A DNA stretch of 64,000 bases, from assembly GCF_001942625.1 (NCBI RefSeq), contig NZ_MLCL01000089.1, positions 372,001 through 436,000 of the forward strand, given 5' to 3'. Of this stretch, positions 41,601 to 50,966 are shown piece by piece. Both the position numbers and the translations under genes were made by a program. Numbering within the stretch: the first letter of the stretch is position 1; every line of letters begins with the position of its first letter. The notes beneath the pieces were generated by a model. It was not told the origin of the DNA, searched no databases, and was given only the letters and a program-made list of their open reading frames with translations. This stretch comes from Mycobacterium syngnathidarum. Its GTDB lineage: Bacteria; Actinomycetota; Actinomycetes; Mycobacteriales; Mycobacteriaceae.

Positions 41601-44011
41601 CGCCGGCCCAGGAGATCGTTCACGGTACGTTCGAGCTCGCGCACGTCCTCCTTTGTCAGATTCTCGATGCTCCCGTGGGCACCGGCATTCCCGATGTCCA
41701 GCACGTTCTTTCGCCCGCGCCGGGCGTTGAGCCACGGCGTCACATCTGCCTGCTCATCGCCGTGGACAGCGAGCGCCAGGCGGTTCCGCGTTTTCTTCGC
41801 TGACTGCCATTGCGATTCGGCAGCCACCCGGGACTGTCCCGCCGACAACTGGCGTGCGTAATGTGCCTGTTTGGCCGCCGATTCCAACGCCATCCGAAAC
41901 AGGTTCGGCGCCACCCGTCCTTTAATGTCATCGGGTAGGCCGTTGTCTTGAACCATCGCGAAAGCATCGTCGACAAGCCGACGCGCCGGGTCCGTGTTCC
42001 GACGGGTCGTGACTTTCGAACCGGCTTCCCGAACCACGTCGACGAGTCGCGCCTCGACACCGGTGTCTCGGATGACAGACGCCAACCGATCGTCATGGGA
42101 AAAGACCACGATCTGGTGAGTGCGGGCGATACTCGTAAGCACACGGACGAATCCGTCGATCTTGGCCGGGTCCATGGCTTGAATCGGATCATCGAGAATC
42201 ACAAACCGGAACGGGCTTTTGACCGACGTGGCCCTCGGCAGGAATAGCGCCAGCGCGACGGCGTTCTGCTCACCTTGGCTCATGACCGAAAGGGCCTGGG
42301 TCGGCTCACCGTCCACGGAACCGGTCAGCACTGCCTTCCGCTGGGTGGCCGTTCCCTTCAGGGTGATCTCGCCGAGATCGACATTGCTCTCTTGTCGTAG
42401 CTCACTCCAGATCTGCCGCGATTGAGCCGCAATGGGTTTGAGTCGGAGGTTGCGAAATGCTGTCCCCTGCTTGTTGGCCCAGTTCTTGGCGGCCGTGGCC
42501 GCCTTGTACCGCGCATCGAGCTGCTGAGCCCTGCGCTCCTCCGGCACCCACGCAGCCACCTGTGCCGCCAGCGGCGCCCAGGCGTCTTCGCGGCCGGCCA
42601 GAACTTGACCGGCTTCGGTTTTCAGCAGTTCCGCCGCGCTGAGGGCATCGGTCAGCGCCGATTCCAACTCGGCCACTCTCGCGACGTCGTTCACGGGGAT
42701 TTCCCCGGCGTGTTCAGCTGCGGTGTTGTACAGCGCAAGCGTCTGCAGATCGACCTCCGGGGCTGCCGGGACCGGCCCCAGTCGTGCCGTCAGCTTTTGA
42801 ATATCTGCCTGCACGCTCTTGAGATCATTGACAGCTGCGCGATATTCGGCGACCGAAGCTTCGCCGTCGACGAGTGCGGTGCGCGCCTGCTCGGCCCAGT
42901 CCTGGTCCAGCCGGCCTTCACCGCACACCGGGCAGTCGGTGTCCCCGGCACGCGTGTGGTAGTCGAGTGCGCTGCGGAGAAGTTCCACCCGGTCTGACGC
43001 CAGTGCCGCGATCGCGACTTCGCTGCGGCGTAGGTTGTCCAGTGAAGTTCGCAGCCGAGCCAGACATGATCCAATGCCATCGACAGACGGCACCACCATC
43101 TCACTGAGCTGGCGAAGCGCCGCGACGATGCTTGTTTCGGGCTGGTTCGCCCCGGTGACTATCGCCAGAATCTCATCGAGTGGCCGTACATGCTTCTTCA
43201 GCAGCTTCACCAGGCCTGCCGCTCGCTCATCTTCCGACGACAACAGCGCCGCAATAGCTTCCTTCCGCAGGACGTCGGCGGCGTCCTTCACCAGTTTGAC
43301 TTCTTTGAGATCGGTGGCCAGCCTCTTCTCAACGACCGAAAGCACCTCCAGTCCAAGGAGTTTGGCGAGCGCGTCATACAGAGCCGAAGGCCCACCGTCG
43401 AAGAGGCGGCCAAGTTCGTCGTAGGACAACACCGGACGGCAGCGCTGCAACGGATGTGTCCAGCCGAGGTTGTCGATACCGGCGACGCGGTCTTCGCCGT
43501 CCTGTTGGGTCCACAGCGTGCAGTCCGTCAGCTCCGCATCGGCTGCCCAGTCGACGCCGATGGTGACCGGGCCGCTGCCTTCGCGGGTGAACCGGACCCG
43601 CAGCGCGCAGGGATTGGATTTGTGCAGATTTCGCCACGACTCCGACCACAGCGCTTGCTTCCTCCGCCAGCGATAGCTCGAGCCGGTCAGGGCCAGTTCG
43701 ACAGCTTCAGCAAAACTTGATTTGCCCGAACCGTTGCGGCCACTGATCACGGTCAGGCCCGGACCGGGGTGCAGGTCGAGTTTGGCCGTGGAACCGATGC
43801 CCCGGAAGCCGGACACCGTGATGTTGGTCAGGTAGGTCGAGGACCAGTCGGTCTCCGCGCTGCCGTCGACTTCATCGGTAACTTCGGCGAGCGCGCCCAA
43901 CACCAGGTTGCGGGCCGATTCGTCCAGCTCACTGTCGGCATCGAGCAGCTCCAGAATGGCCTCCTGGACAGACTGCTCCATCTCACTGTCGGCGCGGTCA
44001 ATTTCTTCCAC
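41597..44011 (-). CDS. Rad50/RecF-like ATPase with zinc hook
   Basis: 804 aa, GTG start (an ATG 10 codons later is possible). A 58-residue helical N-terminus precedes the ABC head: ITVSGFRGIGSTAKLDL, Walker A GRNGSGKSS (91-99). A coiled coil follows with the zinc-hook CPVC at 360-363, then MSQGEQNAVALALFLP (577-583, signature) and Walker B FRFVILDDPIQAMD (602-608), with VVFSHDDRLASVI. The C-terminal 130 residues (RRLVDDAFAMVQDNGLPDDIKG..GNAGAHGSIENL) are helical and distinct from SMC proteins. The head and hook resemble RloC, an anticodon nuclease regulated by a zinc hook, but the nuclease part seems to be the adjacent small gene. Confidence 0.83.
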   Translation of the reverse strand: MEEIDRADSEMEQSVQEAILELLDADSELDESARNLVLGALAEVTDEVDGSAETDWSSTYLTNITVSGFRGIGSTAKLDLHPGPGLTVISGRNGSGKSSFAEAVELALTGSSYRWRRKQALWSESWRNLHKSNPCALRVRFTREGSGPVTIGVDWAADAELTDCTLWTQQDGEDRVAGIDNLGWTHPLQRCRPVLSYDELGRLFDGGPSALYDALAKLLGLEVLSVVEKRLATDLKEVKLVKDAADVLRKEAIAALLSSEDERAAGLVKLLKKHVRPLDEILAIVTGANQPETSIVAALRQLSEMVVPSVDGIGSCLARLRTSLDNLRRSEVAIAALASDRVELLRSALDYHTRAGDTDCPVCGEGRLDQDWAEQARTALVDGEASVAEYRAAVNDLKSVQADIQKLTARLGPVPAAPEVDLQTLALYNTAAEHAGEIPVNDVARVAELESALTDALSAAELLKTEAGQVLAGREDAWAPLAAQVAAWVPEERRAQQLDARYKAATAAKNWANKQGTAFRNLRLKPIAAQSRQIWSELRQESNVDLGEITLKGTATQRKAVLTGSVDGEPTQALSVMSQGEQNAVALALFLPRATSVKSPFRFVILDDPIQAMDPAKIDGFVRVLTSIARTHQIVVFSHDDRLASVIRDTGVEARLVDVVREAGSKVTTRRNTDPARRLVDDAFAMVQDNGLPDDIKGRVAPNLFRMALESAAKQAHYARQLSAGQSRVAAESQWQSAKKTRNRLALAVHGDEQADVTPWLNARRGRKNVLDIGNAGAHGSIENLTKEDVRELERTVNDLLGRR

Positions 44012-44364
44012 GCGACGATTGAACTACGTGCCACCGACGGCCGTGCTCAATTGATGACAGTCAGCCTTGCGTGCCGCAAGCCCCGTAGATGCAGTCTCGA
44101 AAAGTAAGGCTCACTACAGCTCGAACCACTCAAGAGGGGGGTCGCGGTTGGCCACCGCTGTAACAGTCAGCGAGGCTGCTGGGTCTATCCGGCTAGGGTC
44201 GAGTAGTTCGGTGGCGAGACTGGCCCCTGTCTCCTCGCGCAGGCAGCACTAAGCAGGGATTATGCAGGACGTCACCTGCGACCTCATTTGCACAAGGCAA
44301 CCCGCGTTGTCGCGCTGCGCTGCTATACAGATGGCGCAAGACTTTGAGGGGACGAAAGATAGCC
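44012..44364. promoter_or_regulatory. Divergent intergenic region upstream of the PT-associated operon
   Basis: 353 bp between the ATPase gene (-) and the five-gene operon (+). TATACA at 44324-44329 is a plausible -10 element about 36 bp upstream of the start at 44365. I found no matching -35 at the usual spacing. GGGGACGAAAG before the ATG serves as a ribosome-binding site. No gene-like frame is present. Confidence 0.35.
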
Positions 44365-46572
44365 ATGAGTATCGACATGATGGGAGATGACGTCCGACCA
44401 CGAACGTGGTCCGACGCCTTCCCGTGGCTCGCTGGTGCTTCCGGCGTCGGAGCTGTCGGTTGGTGGAGTGACAAGATCGAGGACACTGACCCCGCCACGC
44501 GGCAGTCACGGCTCAGCACGATTTCAGCGCTGGCAATGGAGCGTTTGACCCGATGGACGATCGGTGAGATTTTCCCCGGCCTGCCACCGGACATCGACAT
44601 TATCGGCCTGGACATACCCGTGCGTGCACGAAACGTATTTGGGAAATACGGACGTTCTAAACCAGGCCGCCTCCAGGCGACGACTCTGCAAGACATGCTT
44701 AGCTGGAATCAGATGGGAGTGGGGACTGCCGATGCGGTCTTGCAGGCTTTAGCGGATGTATCGACCGCCGCCGCAACACCTCAAATCAACGCCGCGCCGA
44801 GGAGTAGGTCGGAATCAGACGCAGGCGACTACGGCTCCTCGCAATTACCTGGTTGGGTCTCATCCTTGGTGCAAGACCTCACCACTGTGGCCACCTGGAA
44901 CACCACCGTCGGAACACTCGATCAACCGTTGCTTAGTGGCCCAGCAACGCCGGGGACTCCGGATGAGGTCATTAAGGCGCGCCAGCGCATCGAACGACTA
45001 CGCGCGGGTGACATCTTCAACGAGCGAGAAACTGAGCGCGACATCGCCGCGCTGTTTGGCGGCGCCCTGAGTGTTCTCGACACCCGTGCAATCGAAGTGC
45101 TCGGCGCTCGCCTTTTCGCCGACGATCCTCCGACTCTTGACCAGCTCGGTCAGAAGTACGAAGTGACCCGCGAACGAATCCGCCAGATCGAAGGTAAGGC
45201 GCGCGGAACCATGCTGACGGTGGTTTCCGAAGAAGGCCCGCTAGCGATGGCCGCCGAGAGCGCGCGCAGCCTGATCGGAACCATTCGACCACTAGACGAT
45301 CTTCTCGAGATGATGCCGGCGCTTGGCAAAGAAGTCGAGGGGGTCGGTCAACCCGCCTGGCGAGTGCTCGACCGTCTGGATGACGCCTACGAGATCGAAG
45401 ACGGATGGTGTGTTGTACCCACGATGAGTGCGGCATTAGAAATAACCCGAACACAACTTGCGGAACGTGCCAACCAGTACGGTGTCGCCCGGCTCGATGA
45501 ACTGGACCTCGTTGGTTCGAGCCATCCGGATCGGCGGCCTGACGTCACGGCATCGTGGTTGGTTCACTGCGGGTACGTCATAAGCGGCGAATACGCACTC
45601 GCCCGGACATCGTCGGTGGGCGATTATGCAGCGGCCGTACTGTTTCTTGAAGGCTCACCGCTCAGTCCCGAAGAAATAGTCGACCGCTTTGTCTTCGATC
45701 GCAGCGCTCGTTCCTTAGGGAACGCGCTGGGTGGAGACGATCGCTTCGAGAGAGTCGATCGCGATCGTTGGGCTCTCAAAGAATGGGGGCTTGAGGCGTA
45801 CACGGGTATTCGGTCCATGATCCGCGAGCTCGTTGCCCAAGCCGGCGGGCGCGCACGTTTGGACGACATTGTCGAGCACATCACTAGCCGATATAGCGTC
45901 AGCGCGAGCAGCATCACCGCGTATGCAGCTGCCGCACCATTCATGACGAAGAGTGGAATCGTACAGCTGGGCGGCGAACGGACCGCCCGCAAATCGCCAC
46001 GCCGAACACGACGGCTATTCAGGCAACCCGACGGCTGGGCATACCGCGTACGCATCACGACCGATCACCTGCGCGGCAGCGGTTCCGTCGCTCCGATGGC
46101 CATTTCCAGCATCCTCAATCTCAACGAAGGGCAGGTTCAGCAGCTCGAATCGCCGCTTGGACCCCAATCGATTGCGTGGACAGGAATTCAACCCTCCTTC
46201 GGAACGATCCGTCGATTCCTCATGAATGACGACGTGGCGGCCGGCGCTGAAGCATTCCTTATCATTCGTGACAATCACACCTTCAATTTCGAATTAGCAC
46301 CTCCCTTGGCCGGCGACCCGCTCGCTGACGCCCTTACGCTCGTCGGCGCGGAGACGACAACTGACCCTGAGAATGCCCGCACTTCCTTGGCAGCAGCTAT
46401 CGAATTACCCGAGGATGCCCCTGTCTCCAGCATCATTGGTGAATACCGCGCGCGTGGTGATGACGACGTCGCAGACTTGCTTGTTGCAGCACGCGAATTC
46501 CTCGAGACTGGGCATGTTCCAGCCAAAGGAACTCACAACGCTGACGTCGACCAGATTCTGGACCTTCTATGA
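44365..46572 (+). CDS. Sigma-region-4/alpha-CTD-like DNA-binding protein
   Basis: 735 aa, ATG at 44365; the first gene of an operon with 46569-51436. Residues 82-130 (LDIPVRARNVFGKYG..TLQDMLSWNQMGVGTADAVLQAL) look like the helix-hairpin-helix of the RNA polymerase alpha C-terminal domain. Residues about 256-281 (TLDQLGQKYEVTRERIRQIEGKA) are an almost canonical sigma-70 region 4.2. Later regions have winged-helix-like segments (LDDIVEHITSRYSVSASSITAYAAA). Sigma regions 2 and 3 are absent, so it is not a sigma factor. It may recognise promoter-like DNA or RNA polymerase. ATGA overlap with the helicase gene. Confidence 0.7.
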   Translation: MSIDMMGDDVRPRTWSDAFPWLAGASGVGAVGWWSDKIEDTDPATRQSRLSTISALAMERLTRWTIGEIFPGLPPDIDIIGLDIPVRARNVFGKYGRSKPGRLQATTLQDMLSWNQMGVGTADAVLQALADVSTAAATPQINAAPRSRSESDAGDYGSSQLPGWVSSLVQDLTTVATWNTTVGTLDQPLLSGPATPGTPDEVIKARQRIERLRAGDIFNERETERDIAALFGGALSVLDTRAIEVLGARLFADDPPTLDQLGQKYEVTRERIRQIEGKARGTMLTVVSEEGPLAMAAESARSLIGTIRPLDDLLEMMPALGKEVEGVGQPAWRVLDRLDDAYEIEDGWCVVPTMSAALEITRTQLAERANQYGVARLDELDLVGSSHPDRRPDVTASWLVHCGYVISGEYALARTSSVGDYAAAVLFLEGSPLSPEEIVDRFVFDRSARSLGNALGGDDRFERVDRDRWALKEWGLEAYTGIRSMIRELVAQAGGRARLDDIVEHITSRYSVSASSITAYAAAAPFMTKSGIVQLGGERTARKSPRRTRRLFRQPDGWAYRVRITTDHLRGSGSVAPMAISSILNLNEGQVQQLESPLGPQSIAWTGIQPSFGTIRRFLMNDDVAAGAEAFLIIRDNHTFNFELAPPLAGDPLADALTLVGAETTTDPENARTSLAAAIELPEDAPVSSIIGEYRARGDDDVADLLVAAREFLETGHVPAKGTHNADVDQILDLL

Positions 46573-48707
46573 CCGATGCACCGCGCGGTCTGCGATCCCT
46601 CACCCTCAACGACCGGTATCGCAGCGACAAGGAAGATGTCGTCCGAAACTTCTTTGTCCCAGCATTCACCGTGGCATCGAGCTACAGCCGAGCAGTTGGT
46701 TACTTCAGCTCAACGAGCCTGGCTCTCTATTCACGCGGTATCGACCTATTCGCCGAGCGTGGCGGATCGATGCGTCTCATCGCATCACCTCACCTCAACG
46801 AGGACGACATCGTGGACATCGAACGCGGCTATGGCGTACGCGCAGTGCTCGAGCGAACAACACTGCGGGAGCTAGAGAACGACGACCAGCCGGACACGGT
46901 TCTGGACAGTTTGGGGCTAATCGGACGACTCATCGCCGACGGTCGACTTGATATCAAGCTTGCATTTGTCGAGCGAGAGGGTCGGGTCGGCATCTACCAC
47001 GAGAAGATCGGGATTTTTCGTGACGACCTTGGGGACTTGATTGGGTTCACTGGAAGTAGCAACGAAACGTACGGCGGACTATTAGCCAACTTTGAGTCGG
47101 TTGAGGTCTACCGCGGGTGGGTCGCCGGAGACGGTGCACGAGCCCTGCGCCTCGAAGCCGACTTCCAATCTCTTTGGTCGAACGAGACGCCGTATCTCAG
47201 CGTGGAACGGTTCCCCGACATCGCACGTGAGCGACTCATCAAGTTAGGGAACGAGCGGCCGCATCGCCCACTGCCTGGCATCGATATTGCGTTCGCACCC
47301 GCGCCGGTGGAGCTTGGCAACGCGAGCCGCCTAGCAATCCCAGAAGCGCTCGAAGTCCGGCCGTATCAACGGGACGCTGTCATGGCTTGGCTTGGACAGC
47401 AGGGACGCGGCATCCTCAAGATGGCCACCGGCACCGGGAAGACGAAGACCGCGATGGTCGCCGCTACGAAGCTTGGTGATCTGCACCGCGAGCGTGAAGA
47501 GCCGCTAATCGTCCTGATCTTGGCTCCATTGACGCACTTGGTTGATCAATGGATTTCCGAGGTTGACGACTTTGGTGTACGACCCGTGGCCGTTTATGAG
47601 TCCAGCGAGAAGTGGCTCCCGATCATTGAAGATCAGCTCGCAGCAGCACGGATGGGCCAGCGCCCGGTCGTGGCGATGATCGCCACCTATGCTTCGTTCT
47701 CGGGGCAGCGGTTCCAATCGATCTTGTCGCGCATCGCACAACCACTGCTCATCATCGCTGACGAAGCACATAATCTGGGCTCGAAAGCCTTTCGCTCGTC
47801 CCTCCCCCAAAACGCAACCTACAGGCTCGGGCTCTCCGCAACGCCCGAGCGCTGGTTCGACGATGAGGGCACAGACTCACTCACCGAATACTTCGGCCAA
47901 GTCTGCTTCGAACTAGGACTCGGCGAAGCGATTGCGATGGGGGCACTCACTCGGTATGTCTATATGCCCAGGCTTGTCGAACTGAATGACGTTGAGACTA
48001 GCCTTTACGTCGATCTCTCAGCGCAAATCGCGCAACGCATCGCTTCAGGAGACGACCTTAAGAACTCTGATCCTGATTCGCCGTTGGGGTACTTGCTCCG
48101 CCAGCGAGCTGGAGTACTCGGGCATGCCGAAGGCAAAATCGCTGCTCTACGCGCAGATCTGCAAGCGCGACGTCATCAATGGTTCCAACTAATTTATTGC
48201 GCCGAAGGACGACGACCATCCGAGCCAGGCGACCCACCGGGACCAAAACAGGTCGATGAAGTCATGCACCTCGTCGGCAATGAACTCCACCTGTCCGGAC
48301 ACACCTATGTATCGGAGACACCGCGGGCAGAGCGAAAAGTTCTCCTGCGACGATTCGGTAGTGGCAACGACCTGCGCTCCCTGATCGCAATGCGCTGTCT
48401 CGACGAGGGAGTCGACATTCCGGACGCCCGAGTGGGCTATCTCCTTGCGAGCAGCAGCAACCCACGGCAGTTCATCCAGCGGCGGGGCCGGCTGCTGCGA
48501 CGTGCCCCCGGAAAGGAACGCGCGGAAATCCTCGACTACTTGGCGGTTCCTGCCGCCGGCGCGCCGATTAACTTCACCGTCGAGCGCTCGCTACTAATCC
48601 GAGAACTGGAGCGGGCCAATGAATTCGGGAAGTTATCGGAGAATTATGAGACGACGCTAGAGGCGCTCCGCCCTCTGAAAGAGCGATACCACCTGATGGA
48701 CATGTAG
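46569..48707 (+). CDS. PLD-nuclease/SF2 helicase fusion (PT-associated restriction enzyme-like)
   Basis: 712 aa. Residues 20-205 are a phospholipase D-type nuclease domain with IYHEKIGIF (HxK at 144-146) and GFTGSSNETYGG (GSxN). The SF2 helicase core follows: ALEVRPYQRDAV (Q-motif), Walker A MATGTGKTKTA (285-295), DEAH near 397, a conserved SATP, and QFIQRRGRLLRR (motif VI near 634). I recall helicase-like proteins of this type annotated as a DNA phosphorothioation system restriction enzyme next to dnd genes, so a DNA-cleaving helicase is likely. The operon continues 43 bp downstream. Confidence 0.85.
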   Translation: MTDAPRGLRSLTLNDRYRSDKEDVVRNFFVPAFTVASSYSRAVGYFSSTSLALYSRGIDLFAERGGSMRLIASPHLNEDDIVDIERGYGVRAVLERTTLRELENDDQPDTVLDSLGLIGRLIADGRLDIKLAFVEREGRVGIYHEKIGIFRDDLGDLIGFTGSSNETYGGLLANFESVEVYRGWVAGDGARALRLEADFQSLWSNETPYLSVERFPDIARERLIKLGNERPHRPLPGIDIAFAPAPVELGNASRLAIPEALEVRPYQRDAVMAWLGQQGRGILKMATGTGKTKTAMVAATKLGDLHREREEPLIVLILAPLTHLVDQWISEVDDFGVRPVAVYESSEKWLPIIEDQLAAARMGQRPVVAMIATYASFSGQRFQSILSRIAQPLLIIADEAHNLGSKAFRSSLPQNATYRLGLSATPERWFDDEGTDSLTEYFGQVCFELGLGEAIAMGALTRYVYMPRLVELNDVETSLYVDLSAQIAQRIASGDDLKNSDPDSPLGYLLRQRAGVLGHAEGKIAALRADLQARRHQWFQLIYCAEGRRPSEPGDPPGPKQVDEVMHLVGNELHLSGHTYVSETPRAERKVLLRRFGSGNDLRSLIAMRCLDEGVDIPDARVGYLLASSSNPRQFIQRRGRLLRRAPGKERAEILDYLAVPAAGAPINFTVERSLLIRELERANEFGKLSENYETTLEALRPLKERYHLMDM

Positions 48708-48750
48708 GCAGCGCCGCAAGCGTGAAATCCCAATGATGAAGGGAAACAGA

Positions 48751-48912
48751 GTGACGGACAAGCGCACCGAGCGACAAGTACTGGAAGGGCTAAGCCCCGA
48801 ACAACTGGCGCTGCTCAAGCGAGTGTTGGAAATCGAACGGGCCAAGCTGCACATCACGGCCTACGACGCAACCGACGACTTGCTGGCCGCAGTGAAGGAG
48901 ATCATCCCGTGA
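48751..48912 (+). CDS. 53-aa protein between helicase and DndD-like ATPase
   Basis: GTG start at 48751 preceded by AGGGAAA; an in-frame ATG at 48733 would add six residues. The stop overlaps the GTG of the next gene (GTGA). The product is acidic and helical with a basic start (VTDKRTERQVLEGLSPEQLA, LLKRVLEIERAKLH). Host-like codon use and two-sided tight spacing support a real gene, though no family is known. Its small size and position suggest an adaptor or inhibitor of the ATPase. Confidence 0.6.
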   Translation: MTDKRTERQVLEGLSPEQLALLKRVLEIERAKLHITAYDATDDLLAAVKEIIP

Positions 48913-50966
48913 AGCTCCAATCCATCACGCTAACGAACTTCCGACAGTTCAGAGGAACGCAGACCCTCGACCTCACATCGGATGCCATCAAGCCCGTGAC
49001 GCTGGTCTTTGGCGCAAACGGTGCTGGGAAGACGACGCTGCTCAATGCCTTCACGTGGGGGCTCTACGGGAACATGTCCGAAGACGTCGAACAGCAGCAC
49101 CGGATTATTACCGACAGTGTCTGGCGAGCGTTGCCTATCGGGGATTCGATCGAGGTAGCGGTCGAGATCCACTTCGACCACGAGGGTCAAGACTACCGGA
49201 TCCGGCGAAGCGGTCACCTCCGGAAGGAGTCGGACCACCAGGGTCCGTTGTCGCCCACCCTGCAGCTGTGGACGACGAGAGCCGACGGCTCGTCCGAAGT
49301 GGTGGACGCCCCGCAGGAAAAGATCCTCACCATCCTGCCCGTCGGCGTCAGCCGATTCTTCTTCTTCAACGGTGAGCGAATCGAGAATCTGGTCAAGAAG
49401 GGCGCCTACGCCGAAGTTCAGAAGGACATCAAAGTGCTGCTCGACCTGGAACAGGTAGAGCGCGCCATCACCCATCTTCCGAAGGTCAACCGCAAGCTGA
49501 CCGACGAGCTTAAGAAGCATGGTGGCGATACAGCGAGTGCCATACAGGATGCGATCGATTCGCTCACGGAAAGGCAGACAAAGGCCAAGGATGAGTTAGC
49601 GGTCATCGACGGCGACATCGCCTCCCTGGCGGAGGAGCGCGACAGCACCTTGGAATTGCTGCGTCAGCATAATGAGGCCGCGCCGATCCAGTCTGAACGC
49701 GACTCCGTTTCAGCGGAGCTCAACGAAGCGCGAGCCGCCCGCGATGCGGCCATCATTGAGCGATCCCTGTTAGTTGGCACAAAGGGCTTCCAGGCATTCA
49801 CGGAAGAACTCGGCGAGAAGACAAAGGCAATGGCCGACAACCTCTATCGGAAGGGAGCATTGCCTGCGCCGCTTAAACGCGAGTTCGTCGATCAGTTGCT
49901 CGATGAAAGGGCGTGCATCTGCGGCACACCCCTGACCGAACACAGCGCTCCGTGGGACCATGTGAAGGAATGGCGTCAGAGAGCAGGACTTCAAGCAGTA
50001 GAGACCGCTTGGCAGCAACTCAGCGGACAGATCGCTCCGCTTGCGGATGCTCGCGGAACACTCAGGGACGCTCTCAGTGCGCAGCTGGATCGTATCGCCA
50101 CTGAGCGAGAACGTGTTTCACGGCTTGAGGCGCGCAAATCGGAACTTGACGGCAAGCTCAAAGATAGCCGACTGGAGGACGTCCAGCGGCTGGAGTCGAA
50201 ACGAATCGATCTCGATGCCCGCATCGCGGCGAAGAACCAACGCAAGGGATCGATCGCGTCCGAACTAGTTTCGGTCGCTAAGGAGATCGAGCAGAAGTCG
50301 AGAGACCGTTCGCGGGCGGAGGTGACTGACGAGCTGGCACAGAAAGCCCGTTCTCGTTCCGAGTTGGTGCTTGCTGTAAAGAAGGCACTCGAGGAGATCT
50401 TGGCCTTCCGCGAGGAGGACATGCGCCAGCGACTCGATGCCGAAGTAAAGGAGGTGTTCAAGGGAATTACCTTCAAGCCCTATGTGCCCACTCTGAACGA
50501 AGGTTTCGAGCTGACCCTCCATCAGAATGTCAACGGAGTAGAGCTCCCAGTGCCCAAATCGACTGGTGAGAATCAGATTCTAAGCCTCAGCTTCGTGGCC
50601 GCAGTCTCCAAGCTTGCTCGCGAAATCCGAAAGGGCGGGCGAGCAGAGGGCGAGGCAGCAACAGACGCCGGCACATATCCGATCGTGATGGACGCTGCAT
50701 TCGGCTCCCTCGATCAGGACTACCAAGAATCGGTGTCGCGAGCACTGGCGAAGATGGCACCACAGCTAGTTGTACTGGTCAGCAAGAGTCAAGGGCTCGG
50801 CAAGGTCGTTACCGAGTTGCTTCCCTACGTGAGCCATCTCGGTGTCATCGAGGCGCACACCACAGCCGCCGGCGATGTCGCTGAAGACATCGAACTTGAA
50901 GGCATGTCCTATCCATACATTCGGTCTGACGAATCCGACCACTCCGAACTGAAGGTAATCAAGTGA
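48909..50966 (+). CDS. DndD-like SMC ATPase with zinc hook
   Basis: 685 aa, GTG start. Head motifs: ITLTNFRQFRGTQTLDL, Walker A FGANGAGKTT (34-43), FFFFNGERIENL near residue 150, as in DndD proteins. The coiled coil carries a zinc-hook CICG (336-339), which the core DndD in this window lacks. The signature GENQILSLSFV near residue 555 and Walker B YPIVMDAAFGSLD follow. It is a second DndD paralogue in the locus. I infer it forms an ATP-driven DNA-scanning complex with the helicase and the Dnd-associated protein 4 homologue. GTGA and ATGA-type overlaps on both sides. Confidence 0.83.
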   Translation: MKLQSITLTNFRQFRGTQTLDLTSDAIKPVTLVFGANGAGKTTLLNAFTWGLYGNMSEDVEQQHRIITDSVWRALPIGDSIEVAVEIHFDHEGQDYRIRRSGHLRKESDHQGPLSPTLQLWTTRADGSSEVVDAPQEKILTILPVGVSRFFFFNGERIENLVKKGAYAEVQKDIKVLLDLEQVERAITHLPKVNRKLTDELKKHGGDTASAIQDAIDSLTERQTKAKDELAVIDGDIASLAEERDSTLELLRQHNEAAPIQSERDSVSAELNEARAARDAAIIERSLLVGTKGFQAFTEELGEKTKAMADNLYRKGALPAPLKREFVDQLLDERACICGTPLTEHSAPWDHVKEWRQRAGLQAVETAWQQLSGQIAPLADARGTLRDALSAQLDRIATERERVSRLEARKSELDGKLKDSRLEDVQRLESKRIDLDARIAAKNQRKGSIASELVSVAKEIEQKSRDRSRAEVTDELAQKARSRSELVLAVKKALEEILAFREEDMRQRLDAEVKEVFKGITFKPYVPTLNEGFELTLHQNVNGVELPVPKSTGENQILSLSFVAAVSKLAREIRKGGRAEGEAATDAGTYPIVMDAAFGSLDQDYQESVSRALAKMAPQLVVLVSKSQGLGKVVTELLPYVSHLGVIEAHTTAAGDVAEDIELEGMSYPYIRSDESDHSELKVIK

